Made by a program: the position numbers and the translations under genes. A DNA stretch of 20,695 nt from the NCBI GenBank assembly GCA_002320555.1, contig DCJV01000027.1:10816-31510 (forward strand), read 5' to 3'. The notes under the pieces are model-generated. The model saw only the letters and a program-made list of their open reading frames with translations. It was not told the origin of the DNA and did not search any database. The DNA is from Ruminococcaceae bacterium UBA1691. Its GTDB lineage: Bacteria > Bacillota > Clostridia > Oscillospirales > Acutalibacteraceae. Shown one piece after another: positions 14,527-20,695 of this stretch (the stretch's first letter is position 1; every line of letters begins with the position of its first letter).

Positions 14527-15822
14527 ATGGAAGACATCTACAGCTCCAGCAACCGGGACCCAAACCGAAAAAAGGATGGCGGCAGCCGGAATATCAGCTC
14601 GTCCTCAGGCCAGGGGCCGCAGCGGCCTGCTCAGCCGTCCCATCAGAATAAGAATGAATCAAGGCCACAGCAGCGGCCTGCCCAGCCAAACCAGCCGCCA
14701 AAAAGGCCTTCTCCTGCTAAGCCTGCCGACGTCACGCAGGATTTTACGCCTATTAGACCGCCCGTACAAAATCCATATGACAGGAGGCCCCCCCTGCAGC
14801 AGCGGCCGCCGCAGGGTGGAAAGCCCGGACAGCCCATGGAGGATATTAAGAGCGGCCGGCCGAAGCATCGGCGGAAAAAGCACGTTGTATTAAAAATTTT
14901 TCTCGCGCTCATCGCCCTGATTCTGGTCGCGGCGATCGCGGGAGGCAGCTATCTTTACCACCTGATGGGCTCCTTCAATTACAACGAAGCGGGGCACAAA
15001 AACAACGTCTATGTTGATGAGAGCAAGCTCTTCAGCAGTAAGAACGTTACCAATATTCTCTTTCTGGGCGTTGACCGCCGCAATGCGGATCAAAATTCAC
15101 GTTCGGATACGATGATGATGCTGTCCATCGACCGCGTTAACAAAAAGCTCAAGCTCACCTCGTTCCTGCGCGATTCCTGGGTCTATATCCCGGACCATGG
15201 GTACGCAAAGCTCAACGCCTCCTGCTCCTGGGGCGGCGCACAGCTCGTGATGGACACGCTGGAATATAACTTCAATGTTAAGATTGACCACTATGTCCTC
15301 GTCGATTTTGAAATGTTTAAAAATATCGTCAACAAACTGGGCGGGATTACGGTCGAAGTCACGGAAAAGGAAGCAAAATACATGCGCAACGAAGTCCACC
15401 TCGACATTCAAGCCGGCGAAAATGTTAAGCTCGACGGCAACGAGGCGCTCTGGTACTGCCGTATCCGCTATCTCGATTCCGACTTTATGCGCACCCAGCG
15501 CCAGCGCAAGGTCATCTCCGCAATCATTGAAAAAGCGAAAAGCACGCCGATTCCGACCCTTATCGAGATGGTGCAGGAGATCCTGCCCGACGTGGAAACA
15601 GACCTGACGCAGAGTGAGCTGATGAAGCTGGCGAGCGGCGCGGCGCTGTCCTATATCCGCTACGACGTGGAGCAGATGCGCATTCCCATGGATGGAACCT
15701 GGAAGAGCAAGACAATCAAAGGGCAGGACGTTCTGTCGCTCAACATCGAAAAGAACCAGCAGCTGCTTCATGACTTCCTTTATACCAAGGACGAGGAGAA
15801 GACGACGCAGAAGAGTGAGTGA
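14527..15822 (+). CDS. LytR-CpsA-Psr family wall-polymer ligase/attenuator
   Basis: LCP proteins transfer lipid-linked wall polymers (teichoic acids, capsule) onto peptidoglycan outside the membrane. The protein has 431 residues. An unusually long N-terminal cytoplasmic tail of about 115 residues is rich in Pro, Gln, Ser and Arg. One transmembrane helix follows (VVLKIFLALIALILVAAIAG, about residues 120-140), then the extracellular LCP domain at roughly 175-340. Conserved LCP segments are NILFLGVDRR, SRSDTMMMLSIDR, LTSFLRDSWV, KLNASCSWGG and RIRYLDSDFMRTQRQR. The ATG at 14527 has a GGGGAAG ribosome site about 10 nt upstream. It appears monocistronic, with its own promoter and terminators at both 15853-15901 and 15951-15998. 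The substrate polymer is not evident from context. Confidence 0.93.
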   Translation: MEDIYSSSNRDPNRKKDGGSRNISSSSGQGPQRPAQPSHQNKNESRPQQRPAQPNQPPKRPSPAKPADVTQDFTPIRPPVQNPYDRRPPLQQRPPQGGKPGQPMEDIKSGRPKHRRKKHVVLKIFLALIALILVAAIAGGSYLYHLMGSFNYNEAGHKNNVYVDESKLFSSKNVTNILFLGVDRRNADQNSRSDTMMMLSIDRVNKKLKLTSFLRDSWVYIPDHGYAKLNASCSWGGAQLVMDTLEYNFNVKIDHYVLVDFEMFKNIVNKLGGITVEVTEKEAKYMRNEVHLDIQAGENVKLDGNEALWYCRIRYLDSDFMRTQRQRKVISAIIEKAKSTPIPTLIEMVQEILPDVETDLTQSELMKLASGAALSYIRYDVEQMRIPMDGTWKSKTIKGQDVLSLNIEKNQQLLHDFLYTKDEEKTTQKSE

Positions 15823-15852
15823 CCTCTTTCCACACTCGCATCGCCCTCAAAA

Positions 15853-15901
15853 CAAAACGATTCCTGGGAGAATAAAACCTCCCCGGAATCGTTTGTTTTT
15901 G
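15853..15901 (+). terminator. Intrinsic terminator after the LCP gene
   Basis: A stem of ACGATTCC with GGAATCGT, extended by further A-T pairs and an inner GGGAG/CTCCC part, closes on an A-rich loop and is followed by GTTTGTTTTTG. The minus strand also has a U-rich flank, so it could act in both directions. Confidence 0.85.
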
Positions 15902-15950
15902 TGATGAATGCAAGGGGACGTGGGCCCCACCGGCCTGCCGAGCACAAACG

Positions 15951-15998
15951 AAATGCCGCCGAAACGTGCGAAGCCACTGCACGTTCAGCGGCATTTTT
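15951..15998 (+). terminator. Second tandem hairpin, terminator-like
   Basis: AAATGCCGC (15951-15959) pairs with GCGGCATTT (15988-15996), with an inner ACGTGC/GCACGT stem, and is followed by a short T run. It lies 50 bp after the first terminator and may insulate the nucleoside operon or face minus-strand transcripts. Confidence 0.65.
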
Positions 15999-16347
15999 GA
16001 ATGGATGCGTCTCGCGCGCAATTTGGGGCTGTCTTCATGCGCTGGCGTTCACGGAAAGGTTACTTTGGGCTCTTCCTTTCCCTTGCTATCCCCCTTTGCT
16101 GCAAAGCCTTAGCAATCTTCACGCTTCTTGACTCCCGAGAAGTATCGAATGACGATGTTGCCACGGAAATAGGCAACCCCAGCAGGATAAAAGCAAATAA
16201 AACGGATAGACTTCTTCTGACGTCACTCTTCTCTTTTATTTTTGCTCAAACATTGTATTTTGAGCCCTGCTATAAAATAATGGCCCGGCGTGTGCAATCC
16301 TCTCCCGCATGCTGCACAAAAAATAGCAACGAGAGAAAAGATTACTA
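15999..16347. other. Gene-free stretch before the nucleoside operon
   Basis: I see no convincing gene here. A plus-strand frame (16001-16351) starts in the terminator flank with no ribosome site. A minus-strand frame near 16080-16260 encodes a hydrophobic stretch (SLSVLFAFILLGLPISVA) followed by a basic tail, but has no ATG. A short inverted repeat GTTGCC/GGCAAC lies around 16156-16176. An extended -10-like TGCTATAAA occurs near 16271 without a matching -35. Confidence 0.35.
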
Positions 16348-16376
16348 TTGACAATATGCCCGTGACGTACTATTAT
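16348..16376 (+). promoter_or_regulatory. Near-consensus promoter of the nucleoside operon
   Basis: A perfect -35 TTGACA (16348-16353), 17-bp spacer and -10 TATTAT (16371-16376; 5/6). The predicted start is near 16383, just upstream of the palindrome at 16390-16405. Such a strong promoter suits control by a repressor. Confidence 0.85.
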
Positions 16377-16389
16377 TGATACAGGCAAT

Positions 16390-16405
16390 GATAAAACGTT
16401 TTATC
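16390..16405. promoter_or_regulatory. 16-bp palindrome, probable LacI-family operator
   Basis: GATAAAACGTTTTATC is a perfect palindrome with the central CG and the AAACGTTT core typical of LacI-family operators. It lies at about +8 to +23 from the predicted transcription start and 15 bp before the first gene's ATG, where a bound repressor would block transcription. The LacI-family gene at the end of the same cluster is the obvious candidate. It matches the CcpA cre consensus only in its centre. Confidence 0.75.
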
Positions 16406-16419
16406 GAGGCGGCGATCTC

Positions 16420-16857
16420 ATGCTACGGATTGTAGAACAGGCATTAACACCGGAGATATACTGCGCTATTCGAGATAAGGTGGGATTCCAGCCCTACGCG
16501 CCAATGGATGTGGTTGCCGCGTTGGAAAAAACGCTATACACCGTTGTGATCATGGACGGCGACGAGCCGGCAGGCATTGCCCGTATCGTGGGGGATGGTC
16601 GCATCGTGTTTTTTATCAAGGATGTGGTGGTGGACCCCGCCTATCAGGGTCGCGGCATCGGCCGCCTGCTCGTGGATGCAATCTTTCGTTACATCGACAC
16701 AGCGGCCTGTGACAACGCTTATGTCGGCCTCATGGCCACGCCGGGCACCGAAGGCTTCTATGAACAATTCGGATTCATCCGGCGGCCTGCTCCCGGGCTG
16801 GGGCACGGCATGGTTTGCTTCGTCCATCCTGGCCGCTCCAGTCACACGGCACTCTAA
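16420..16857 (+). CDS. GNAT-family N-acetyltransferase
   Basis: The 145-residue protein has the GNAT acetyl-CoA-binding motif A, VVVDPAYQGRGIGRLLVDA (about residues 68-86). It is followed by the YVGLMATPGTEGFYEQFGF segment typical of motif B, with the conserved Tyr near the thiolate of CoA. The acceptor cannot be told from the sequence; the closest general type is the small-molecule GNATs. The ATG at 16420 has only a weak GAGGCGG ribosome site. It is the first gene after the palindrome-controlled promoter, 77 bp before the sugar kinase, so it is probably part of the nucleoside operon. It may modify a base, nucleoside or amine derived from the imported substrate; that role is inference. Confidence 0.85.
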   Translation: MLRIVEQALTPEIYCAIRDKVGFQPYAPMDVVAALEKTLYTVVIMDGDEPAGIARIVGDGRIVFFIKDVVVDPAYQGRGIGRLLVDAIFRYIDTAACDNAYVGLMATPGTEGFYEQFGFIRRPAPGLGHGMVCFVHPGRSSHTAL

Positions 16858-16934
16858 AAGGCCAACGGACGCGTCTTTCCGCAGCGGTACGCGCCCGCTT
16901 TTCTGACAAGTCTGCGGAGAAACGAGGAAATCCT

Positions 16935-17858
16935 ATGGGAAAAGTCATTGTATTCGGTAGTCTGAATATGGATCTAACCATTGAATGCGACGCCATGCCC
17001 CAAGCGGGACAAACCTTACAGGGCCGTAACTTCCTCACCAACCCCGGCGGCAAGGGCGGCAATCAGGCGGTAGCGGCCGCCAAGCTGGGCGCTCCCACCT
17101 GGATGATTGCCCGGGTTGGGCAGGATCTGTTTGGCGAACAGGTACGCCTGGCACTGGAGGGGGCCGGGGTCGACTGCACCTATGTGGACCGCAGTGATTG
17201 TAACAATACGGGCGTCGCGGTCATCACCCGCTGCGGCGGCGATAACCGAATCATCCTGAACGCCGGTGCGAACCATGAAATGTGTGGAAAGGACGTAGCG
17301 GCCATTCTCGACAAGCTGGCCGAGCCGAAGGATATCTTCGTCACCCAGTACGAATGCGAGCAACAGGCAGTCATCGACGCCCTGTCCGCGGCCAAGAGCC
17401 ACCGTCTGTTTACACTGTTTAATCCCGCACCCGCCAAGCCAATCCCGGCGGATGCCTACGCCAACATTGATCTGATCGTAGTCAACCAGACCGAATGTGA
17501 GTTTCTGACCGGCCTATATCCCAGAGACAAGGCCAGCTGCCAAAACGCGCTAAGCCGTTTCAAGGCTATGGGCGTGGGTGACGCGATCATCACGCTCGGG
17601 GAAAAGGGCAGCGTCTGCCGCATGGGGGACGACGTCATCCTGGTGGACAGCTACCCGGTCCCCAATGTGGACACCACCGCAGCAGGCGACTCCTATATCG
17701 GCGCGCTGGCCTGCGCCCTGGTCCGTGGCAACAATGTCGAGCAGTGTATGCATTTCGCCACCAAAGTAGCATCCCTGACCATAACCAGACAGGGCGCGCA
17801 GCAGTCTATTCCCTATCTGAACGAAGTAGAGGCCTATTTTAAGGAGGAATTGAAATGA
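16935..17858 (+). CDS. PfkB-family carbohydrate kinase, ribokinase-like
   Basis: The 307-residue protein opens with VIVFGSLNMDLTI and the ribokinase motif NPGGKGGNQAVAAAKLGA (about residues 36-53). It has the second PfkB signature DTTAAGDSYIGAL at 246-258, with the predicted catalytic base Asp252. The usual DTTGAGD glycine is alanine here. The start is placed at ATG 16935, with GAGGA about 8 nt upstream; the frame stays open further 5' into the GNAT gene, but that part is not kinase-like. The stop codon overlaps the next gene's start by 4 bp (ATGA), indicating translational coupling to the nucleoside hydrolase. With that partner it most likely phosphorylates ribose released from nucleosides. 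A nucleoside or other sugar kinase activity is possible. Confidence 0.92.
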   Translation: MGKVIVFGSLNMDLTIECDAMPQAGQTLQGRNFLTNPGGKGGNQAVAAAKLGAPTWMIARVGQDLFGEQVRLALEGAGVDCTYVDRSDCNNTGVAVITRCGGDNRIILNAGANHEMCGKDVAAILDKLAEPKDIFVTQYECEQQAVIDALSAAKSHRLFTLFNPAPAKPIPADAYANIDLIVVNQTECEFLTGLYPRDKASCQNALSRFKAMGVGDAIITLGEKGSVCRMGDDVILVDSYPVPNVDTTAAGDSYIGALACALVRGNNVEQCMHFATKVASLTITRQGAQQSIPYLNEVEAYFKEELK

Positions 17859-18775
17859 AGAAACGCCCCATCATCATTGACACCGACCCCGGCATCGACG
17901 ACGCCGTCGCCATTGCCATCGCGCTATTTAGTGAGGAACTGGACGTGAAGCTCATCACCACGGTGGCCGGCAACGTCTCCCTCGACAAAGTCACCTACAA
18001 CACCCTGCGCCTGCTCAAGTTCTTCCAGAAGGAGGTACCGGTAGCCAAGGGCGCTGCCGAGCCCTTGATTCGACCACTGATGGATGCCAGCAATGTCCAT
18101 GGCAAGAGCGGTATGGAGGGCTTCGATTTTGAGGAGCCGGACGATCATCTGCTGCTTGAGGAGAACGCAGTGAATGCCATGCGCCGCGTGATCATGGAGA
18201 GCGATGAGCCGATCACGCTGGTGCCCATTGCCCCTCTGACCAATATTGCCCTGCTGCTCAAGGTTTATCCCGAGGTCAAGGCAAACATTCGCGAAATTGT
18301 TATGATGGGCGGCTCCGCCAGTCGGGGAAACAAGGGCGTCATGTCGGAATTCAACGTGGCCACCGATCCTGAGGCGGCTAAGATCGTCTTTAACAGCGGC
18401 TTGCCGCTGGTCATGGCCGGGCTGGACGTGGGCTGGAATGCGCTGGTCCTTCCCGAAGACAGTGCAAAGCTCCCCCAGCTGGGCGAGGTGGGCCGCATGG
18501 CCTACTGCCTGTTCCAGAAATATCGCGGCGGCAGCATGAAGACCGGGCTCAAGATGTACGACAGCTGCGCCATGGCTTACCTGCTGAAGCCTGAGATGTA
18601 CGAGATAGCGGAGACCTATGTGGACGTAGAGCTGGCGGGCACCATGACCGCCGGATGCACCCTGGTAGACTTGAAGGGCTATCTGGGCCAGCCCAACAAT
18701 GCCAAGGTCTGCATGAGCATCAACCAGGAACTGTTTCGCACCTGGTTCCTGGATTGTATCGCCCGCTGTATTTGA
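17855..18775 (+). CDS. RihC-type ribonucleoside hydrolase (Tyr in place of catalytic His)
   Basis: Nucleoside hydrolases split ribonucleosides into base and ribose using a Ca2+ site. The 306-residue protein has the N-terminal IIIDTDPGIDDAVAIA motif with metal-binding Asp11, Asp15 and Asp16. It also has His82 in NVHGKSG, PLTNIALLL, and VMMGGSASRGN followed by EFNVATDPEAA. It resembles E. coli RihC along its whole length from memory. At residues 233-237 it reads KMYDSCAMAYLLKP where RihC has RMHDLCAIAWLVRP. So the metal ligand Asp236 is kept but the preceding His, the usual leaving-group acid, is Tyr235. The start overlaps the kinase stop by 4 bp. The product ribose would feed the kinase. The unusual residue may reflect a different base preference. 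Confidence 0.92.
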   Translation: MKKRPIIIDTDPGIDDAVAIAIALFSEELDVKLITTVAGNVSLDKVTYNTLRLLKFFQKEVPVAKGAAEPLIRPLMDASNVHGKSGMEGFDFEEPDDHLLLEENAVNAMRRVIMESDEPITLVPIAPLTNIALLLKVYPEVKANIREIVMMGGSASRGNKGVMSEFNVATDPEAAKIVFNSGLPLVMAGLDVGWNALVLPEDSAKLPQLGEVGRMAYCLFQKYRGGSMKTGLKMYDSCAMAYLLKPEMYEIAETYVDVELAGTMTAGCTLVDLKGYLGQPNNAKVCMSINQELFRTWFLDCIARCI

Positions 18776-18821
18776 TTCTTCCAGTAATTACCATACGAAT
18801 TAAGATAAGGGAGGCATATTT

Positions 18822-20261
18822 ATGTCTGCAGTTATGTCCGCTGTCCTCATGTACGGCTCTGCCCTGATCGCGGTTGCCGTCGTCGTTTTTATGCTCATTA
18901 AGAAGATGGACATAAAAATCACTCTGTTGCTCATGGGCGTTGTGCTGATGTTTATCGGCATCGCAACGGGCAACGGGATCGCCATTAAGGACTTCGTCGG
19001 CACTGGTGCGGTCTGGCTCGATCCATTGAAGGCCATAGCTGACCAGTTTAAGAGTACCCTGAGCGCCGCCGGTTTCATCATCCTCATTTTGGGCGGTTAC
19101 TCTGCCTACATGAGCTCCATTGGCGCCAATGAGGTTACGGTCAGCGTACTGACCAAGCCGATCGGTAAGATCAAGTCCGTTTATTTCCTGGTACCGGTGG
19201 TTTTCCTGCTGGGGAACCTGCTGTCCCTGGTGATCCCCAGCGCATCCAACCTGGCGATCATCCTGCTGGCCACCCTGTATCCGGTTATGGTCAAAGCCGG
19301 TATGAGCTCTTTGACTGCCGCCGGCATCATCGCTACCACTGCCACAGTCATCCCCACCCCATTGGGCTCCGATAACGTGGCCATAGCCGAGGAACTGGCC
19401 AAAACCACTGAATTCGCCGGTCTGACACCCACGGAGTACGTGTTCCGCTATCATGCACTTGTCTCGATCCCCACCCTGTTGGTGATGGCGATTGCCCATT
19501 ATTTCTGGCAGCGGCACATGGATAAAAAGCTGGGTGCGGACCACGCCACCGATCTGGCGGACGTCCAGGATGTCAAAGCCATTGAGGGCGGCAAACTGTT
19601 CAAAACGGTATATGCGATTCTCCCTCTGCTACCCATTATCCTGCTGATCATTGTCTTTGCAGTACAGTCCATCACCAATTTGGACATCAACATTAGCGTT
19701 GAAGTGGCCACCCTGTTCTCCTTTGTCATCGCCATGGTCTGCGAGATCATCCGCAAGCGCAAGGTGAAAGCCGCGCTGGATGGCACTGAGACCTTCTTCA
19801 AAGGCATGGGCGGTGCCATGCCGATTGTGGCCCTGCTGGTCGCGGCGTCGGTGTTCGTCACCGGCCTCAAATCCATCGGCCTCATCAGCGCTCTTCAGAA
19901 CGCCATGCTGGGCATTCAGGGCGGCAATCTGGGCTTTGTGCTCCCGCTCATCCTCGTCGGCCTGACGGCTCTGATCGTCATCCTCAGCGGCAGCGGTACT
20001 GCTCTGTTCTTCGCCATGGTCCCCCTGATGGTGCCGCTGGCGATGGCCGCTGGCATCAATGTGCTGGCTATCAGCATCCCCATGGGCCTGGCGGGCAACC
20101 TTCTGCGGGCTGTGTCCCCGGTGGCGGCCGTGACCATGATCGTCGCCGGATCGGTGAAGAAGAGCCCGCTCGAGATCGTCAAGCGCACCTCCTTCCCCAT
20201 GATTATCGGTACGGTGTTCATGTTTGTGCTGTCTATGATCGTTTTCCTGCCGATGTCTTAA
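18822..20261 (+). CDS. DcuC-family membrane transporter in a nucleoside operon
   Basis: This 479-residue integral membrane protein has about a dozen hydrophobic segments. Family segments of the anaerobic C4-dicarboxylate carrier DcuC are visible: GGYSAYMSSIGANEVTV, SLVIPSASNLAIILLATLYPVMVKAG, MAIAHYFWQRHMDKK, LVAASVFVTGLKSIGLI, ILSGSGTALFFAMVPL and the late SPVAAVTMIVAGSVKKSPLE-type stretch. In E. coli DcuC handles succinate efflux/exchange. Here the gene sits 46 bp after a nucleoside hydrolase with an AGGGAGGC ribosome site, and no known nucleoside transporter (CNT, NupG, ABC) lies in the cluster. It is therefore a candidate nucleoside or related-substrate importer, an inference from context only. 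It is followed by a terminator at 20271-20316. Confidence 0.9.
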   Translation: MSAVMSAVLMYGSALIAVAVVVFMLIKKMDIKITLLLMGVVLMFIGIATGNGIAIKDFVGTGAVWLDPLKAIADQFKSTLSAAGFIILILGGYSAYMSSIGANEVTVSVLTKPIGKIKSVYFLVPVVFLLGNLLSLVIPSASNLAIILLATLYPVMVKAGMSSLTAAGIIATTATVIPTPLGSDNVAIAEELAKTTEFAGLTPTEYVFRYHALVSIPTLLVMAIAHYFWQRHMDKKLGADHATDLADVQDVKAIEGGKLFKTVYAILPLLPIILLIIVFAVQSITNLDINISVEVATLFSFVIAMVCEIIRKRKVKAALDGTETFFKGMGGAMPIVALLVAASVFVTGLKSIGLISALQNAMLGIQGGNLGFVLPLILVGLTALIVILSGSGTALFFAMVPLMVPLAMAAGINVLAISIPMGLAGNLLRAVSPVAAVTMIVAGSVKKSPLEIVKRTSFPMIIGTVFMFVLSMIVFLPMS

Positions 20262-20264
20262 CCG

Positions 20265-20293
20265 TTGACAAACGGGGCAGCCATAGATATGGC
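20265..20293 (+). promoter_or_regulatory. Weak candidate promoter for the LacI gene
   Basis: A perfect TTGACA (20265-20270) is followed after 17 bp by TATGGC, only half-matching the -10. It overlaps the terminator hairpin. It could give low repressor expression; alternatively the TTGACA is chance. Confidence 0.25.
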
Positions 20294-20316
20294 TGCCCCG
20301 TTCGGTATTTTTCTAT
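20271..20316 (+). terminator. Terminator between transporter and LacI genes
   Basis: A 15-bp perfect inverted repeat (20271-20285 with 20288-20302; GGGGCAGCCATA core) is followed by CGGTATTTTTC. The T run begins about six bases after the stem, so termination may be partial, letting some transcripts enter the repressor gene. Confidence 0.75.
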
Positions 20317-20336
20317 CGTTAAAGGAGTTGAGCATC

Positions 20337-20695
20337 ATGAGCGTAACCATAAAGGATATCGCCAGAGAGGCCGGCATGTCGGTCAGCGCGGTGTCACTAG
20401 TGCTGAATGACCGGCCCTGCCGCATAGCGGACGCCAAAAGGAAGCATATCCGGGAGATCGCCCGGCGGCTCAACTATGCGCCCAATCAGGCGGCCCGCAG
20501 CCTTGTTACCAAAAAAACGCGGACGCTGGCACTCATATTGCCCGATATTGAAAACACTTTTTTCGCCTCCCTGGCCAAGCGCATTGAAGGCTGCTGCCAG
20601 CGAGAGGGCTATCTGTTGCTCATCGCCAGCTCCAATGATCTCTATGACGAGGATCGGACGCTGCTGCGCAACATCACTTCCCACGGTGTAGACGG
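20337..20695 (+). CDS. LacI-family transcriptional repressor (3' end beyond window)
   Basis: The visible 119 residues start with the canonical LacI/GalR DNA-binding helix-turn-helix, TIKDIAREAGMSVSAVSLVL, followed by the hinge region RRLNYAPNQAARSLVTKKT. The beginning of the periplasmic-binding-protein-like sensor domain follows (TLALILPDIENTFFASLAKR...GYLLLIASSNDLYDED). An AAAGGAGTTG ribosome site precedes the ATG at 20337. It follows the transporter by 75 bp, across a terminator-like hairpin. It is the likely regulator of the operon through the palindrome at 16390-16405, with a nucleoside, ribose or ribose phosphate as possible effector (inference). The sensor domain is truncated by the window end. 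Confidence 0.95.
   Translation, partial: MSVTIKDIAREAGMSVSAVSLVLNDRPCRIADAKRKHIREIARRLNYAPNQAARSLVTKKTRTLALILPDIENTFFASLAKRIEGCCQREGYLLLIASSNDLYDEDRTLLRNITSHGVD

Noticed and set aside
15097..15771. 224-residue minus-strand frame opposite the LCP gene
   Set aside because: It is an antisense shadow of conserved LCP domain coding sequence.
16001..16351. 116-residue plus-strand open frame
   Set aside because: It begins in the flank of a terminator hairpin, has no ribosome site, runs over the operon's -35 box and shows no recognisable family.
16390..16405. CcpA catabolite-repression (cre) site
   Set aside because: Only the central AAACGTTT part fits; the outer cre positions do not match, and a local LacI-family gene is a better partner. 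Binding by CcpA is not excluded.
16815..16934. N-terminal extension of the sugar kinase
   Set aside because: The upstream part overlaps the GNAT gene and is not kinase-like; the ATG at 16935 matches the family start and has a ribosome site.
1..20695. CRISPR arrays, tRNA or rRNA genes, insertion-sequence transposases
   Set aside because: I saw no regularly spaced repeats, no tRNA-like cloverleaf sequence, no rRNA and no transposase reading frame.

Overview
The window looks like chromosome from a Gram-positive anaerobe of the class Clostridia, probably an Oscillospiraceae/Ruminococcaceae-type organism. The evidence is the miaB–ymcA/ylbF–mutS–mutL gene order known from Firmicutes, strong Shine-Dalgarno sequences, a LytR-CpsA-Psr wall protein and moderately high GC. 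This assignment is inference from gene content; there is no rRNA in the window.

Layout. (1) 1-7947, minus strand: a tRNA-modification and mismatch-repair locus that reads miaB, a cysteine-tailed YlbF/YmcA-family gene, mutS, an IMP dehydrogenase (guaB) and mutL, which is cut by the window edge just before its C-terminal metal-binding motif. A good sigma-A-type promoter lies upstream of miaB. (2) About 7948-9729: an AT-richer scar holding two small intact genes (a DUF1232 membrane protein and a cysteine-rich DUF3795-like protein) and several orphan reading-frame fragments, bounded by a strong minus-strand terminator. (3) 9730-14427, minus strand: pyrB with a C-terminal zinc-ribbon extension, an iron-sulfur flavoprotein, thioredoxin, an AraC-type regulator, an alpha-toroid protein and a flavin-reductase-like protein. 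(4) 14463-15998, plus strand: a LytR-CpsA-Psr gene divergent from pyrB, followed by two tandem terminator hairpins. (5) 16348-20695, plus strand: a nucleoside-use operon with a GNAT acetyltransferase, a PfkB/ribokinase-like sugar kinase, a RihC-type nucleoside hydrolase, a DcuC-family membrane transporter and, after a terminator, a LacI-family repressor (truncated by the window end). A near-consensus promoter with a perfect 16-bp palindrome of LacI-operator type just downstream of it heads the operon.

How the genes fit together. In region 5 the hydrolase should release a base and ribose, the kinase should phosphorylate the ribose, the transporter presumably imports the substrate, and the LacI protein probably binds the palindrome at 16390-16405. 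The transporter family is the surprise, because DcuC proteins are known as C4-dicarboxylate carriers. Other notable points are an IMP dehydrogenase matching the Tritrichomonas foetus type at every key residue that could be checked, an aspartate transcarbamoylase that carries only the zinc-binding half of a PyrI-like subunit, and a Tyr in place of the usual catalytic His of the nucleoside hydrolase.
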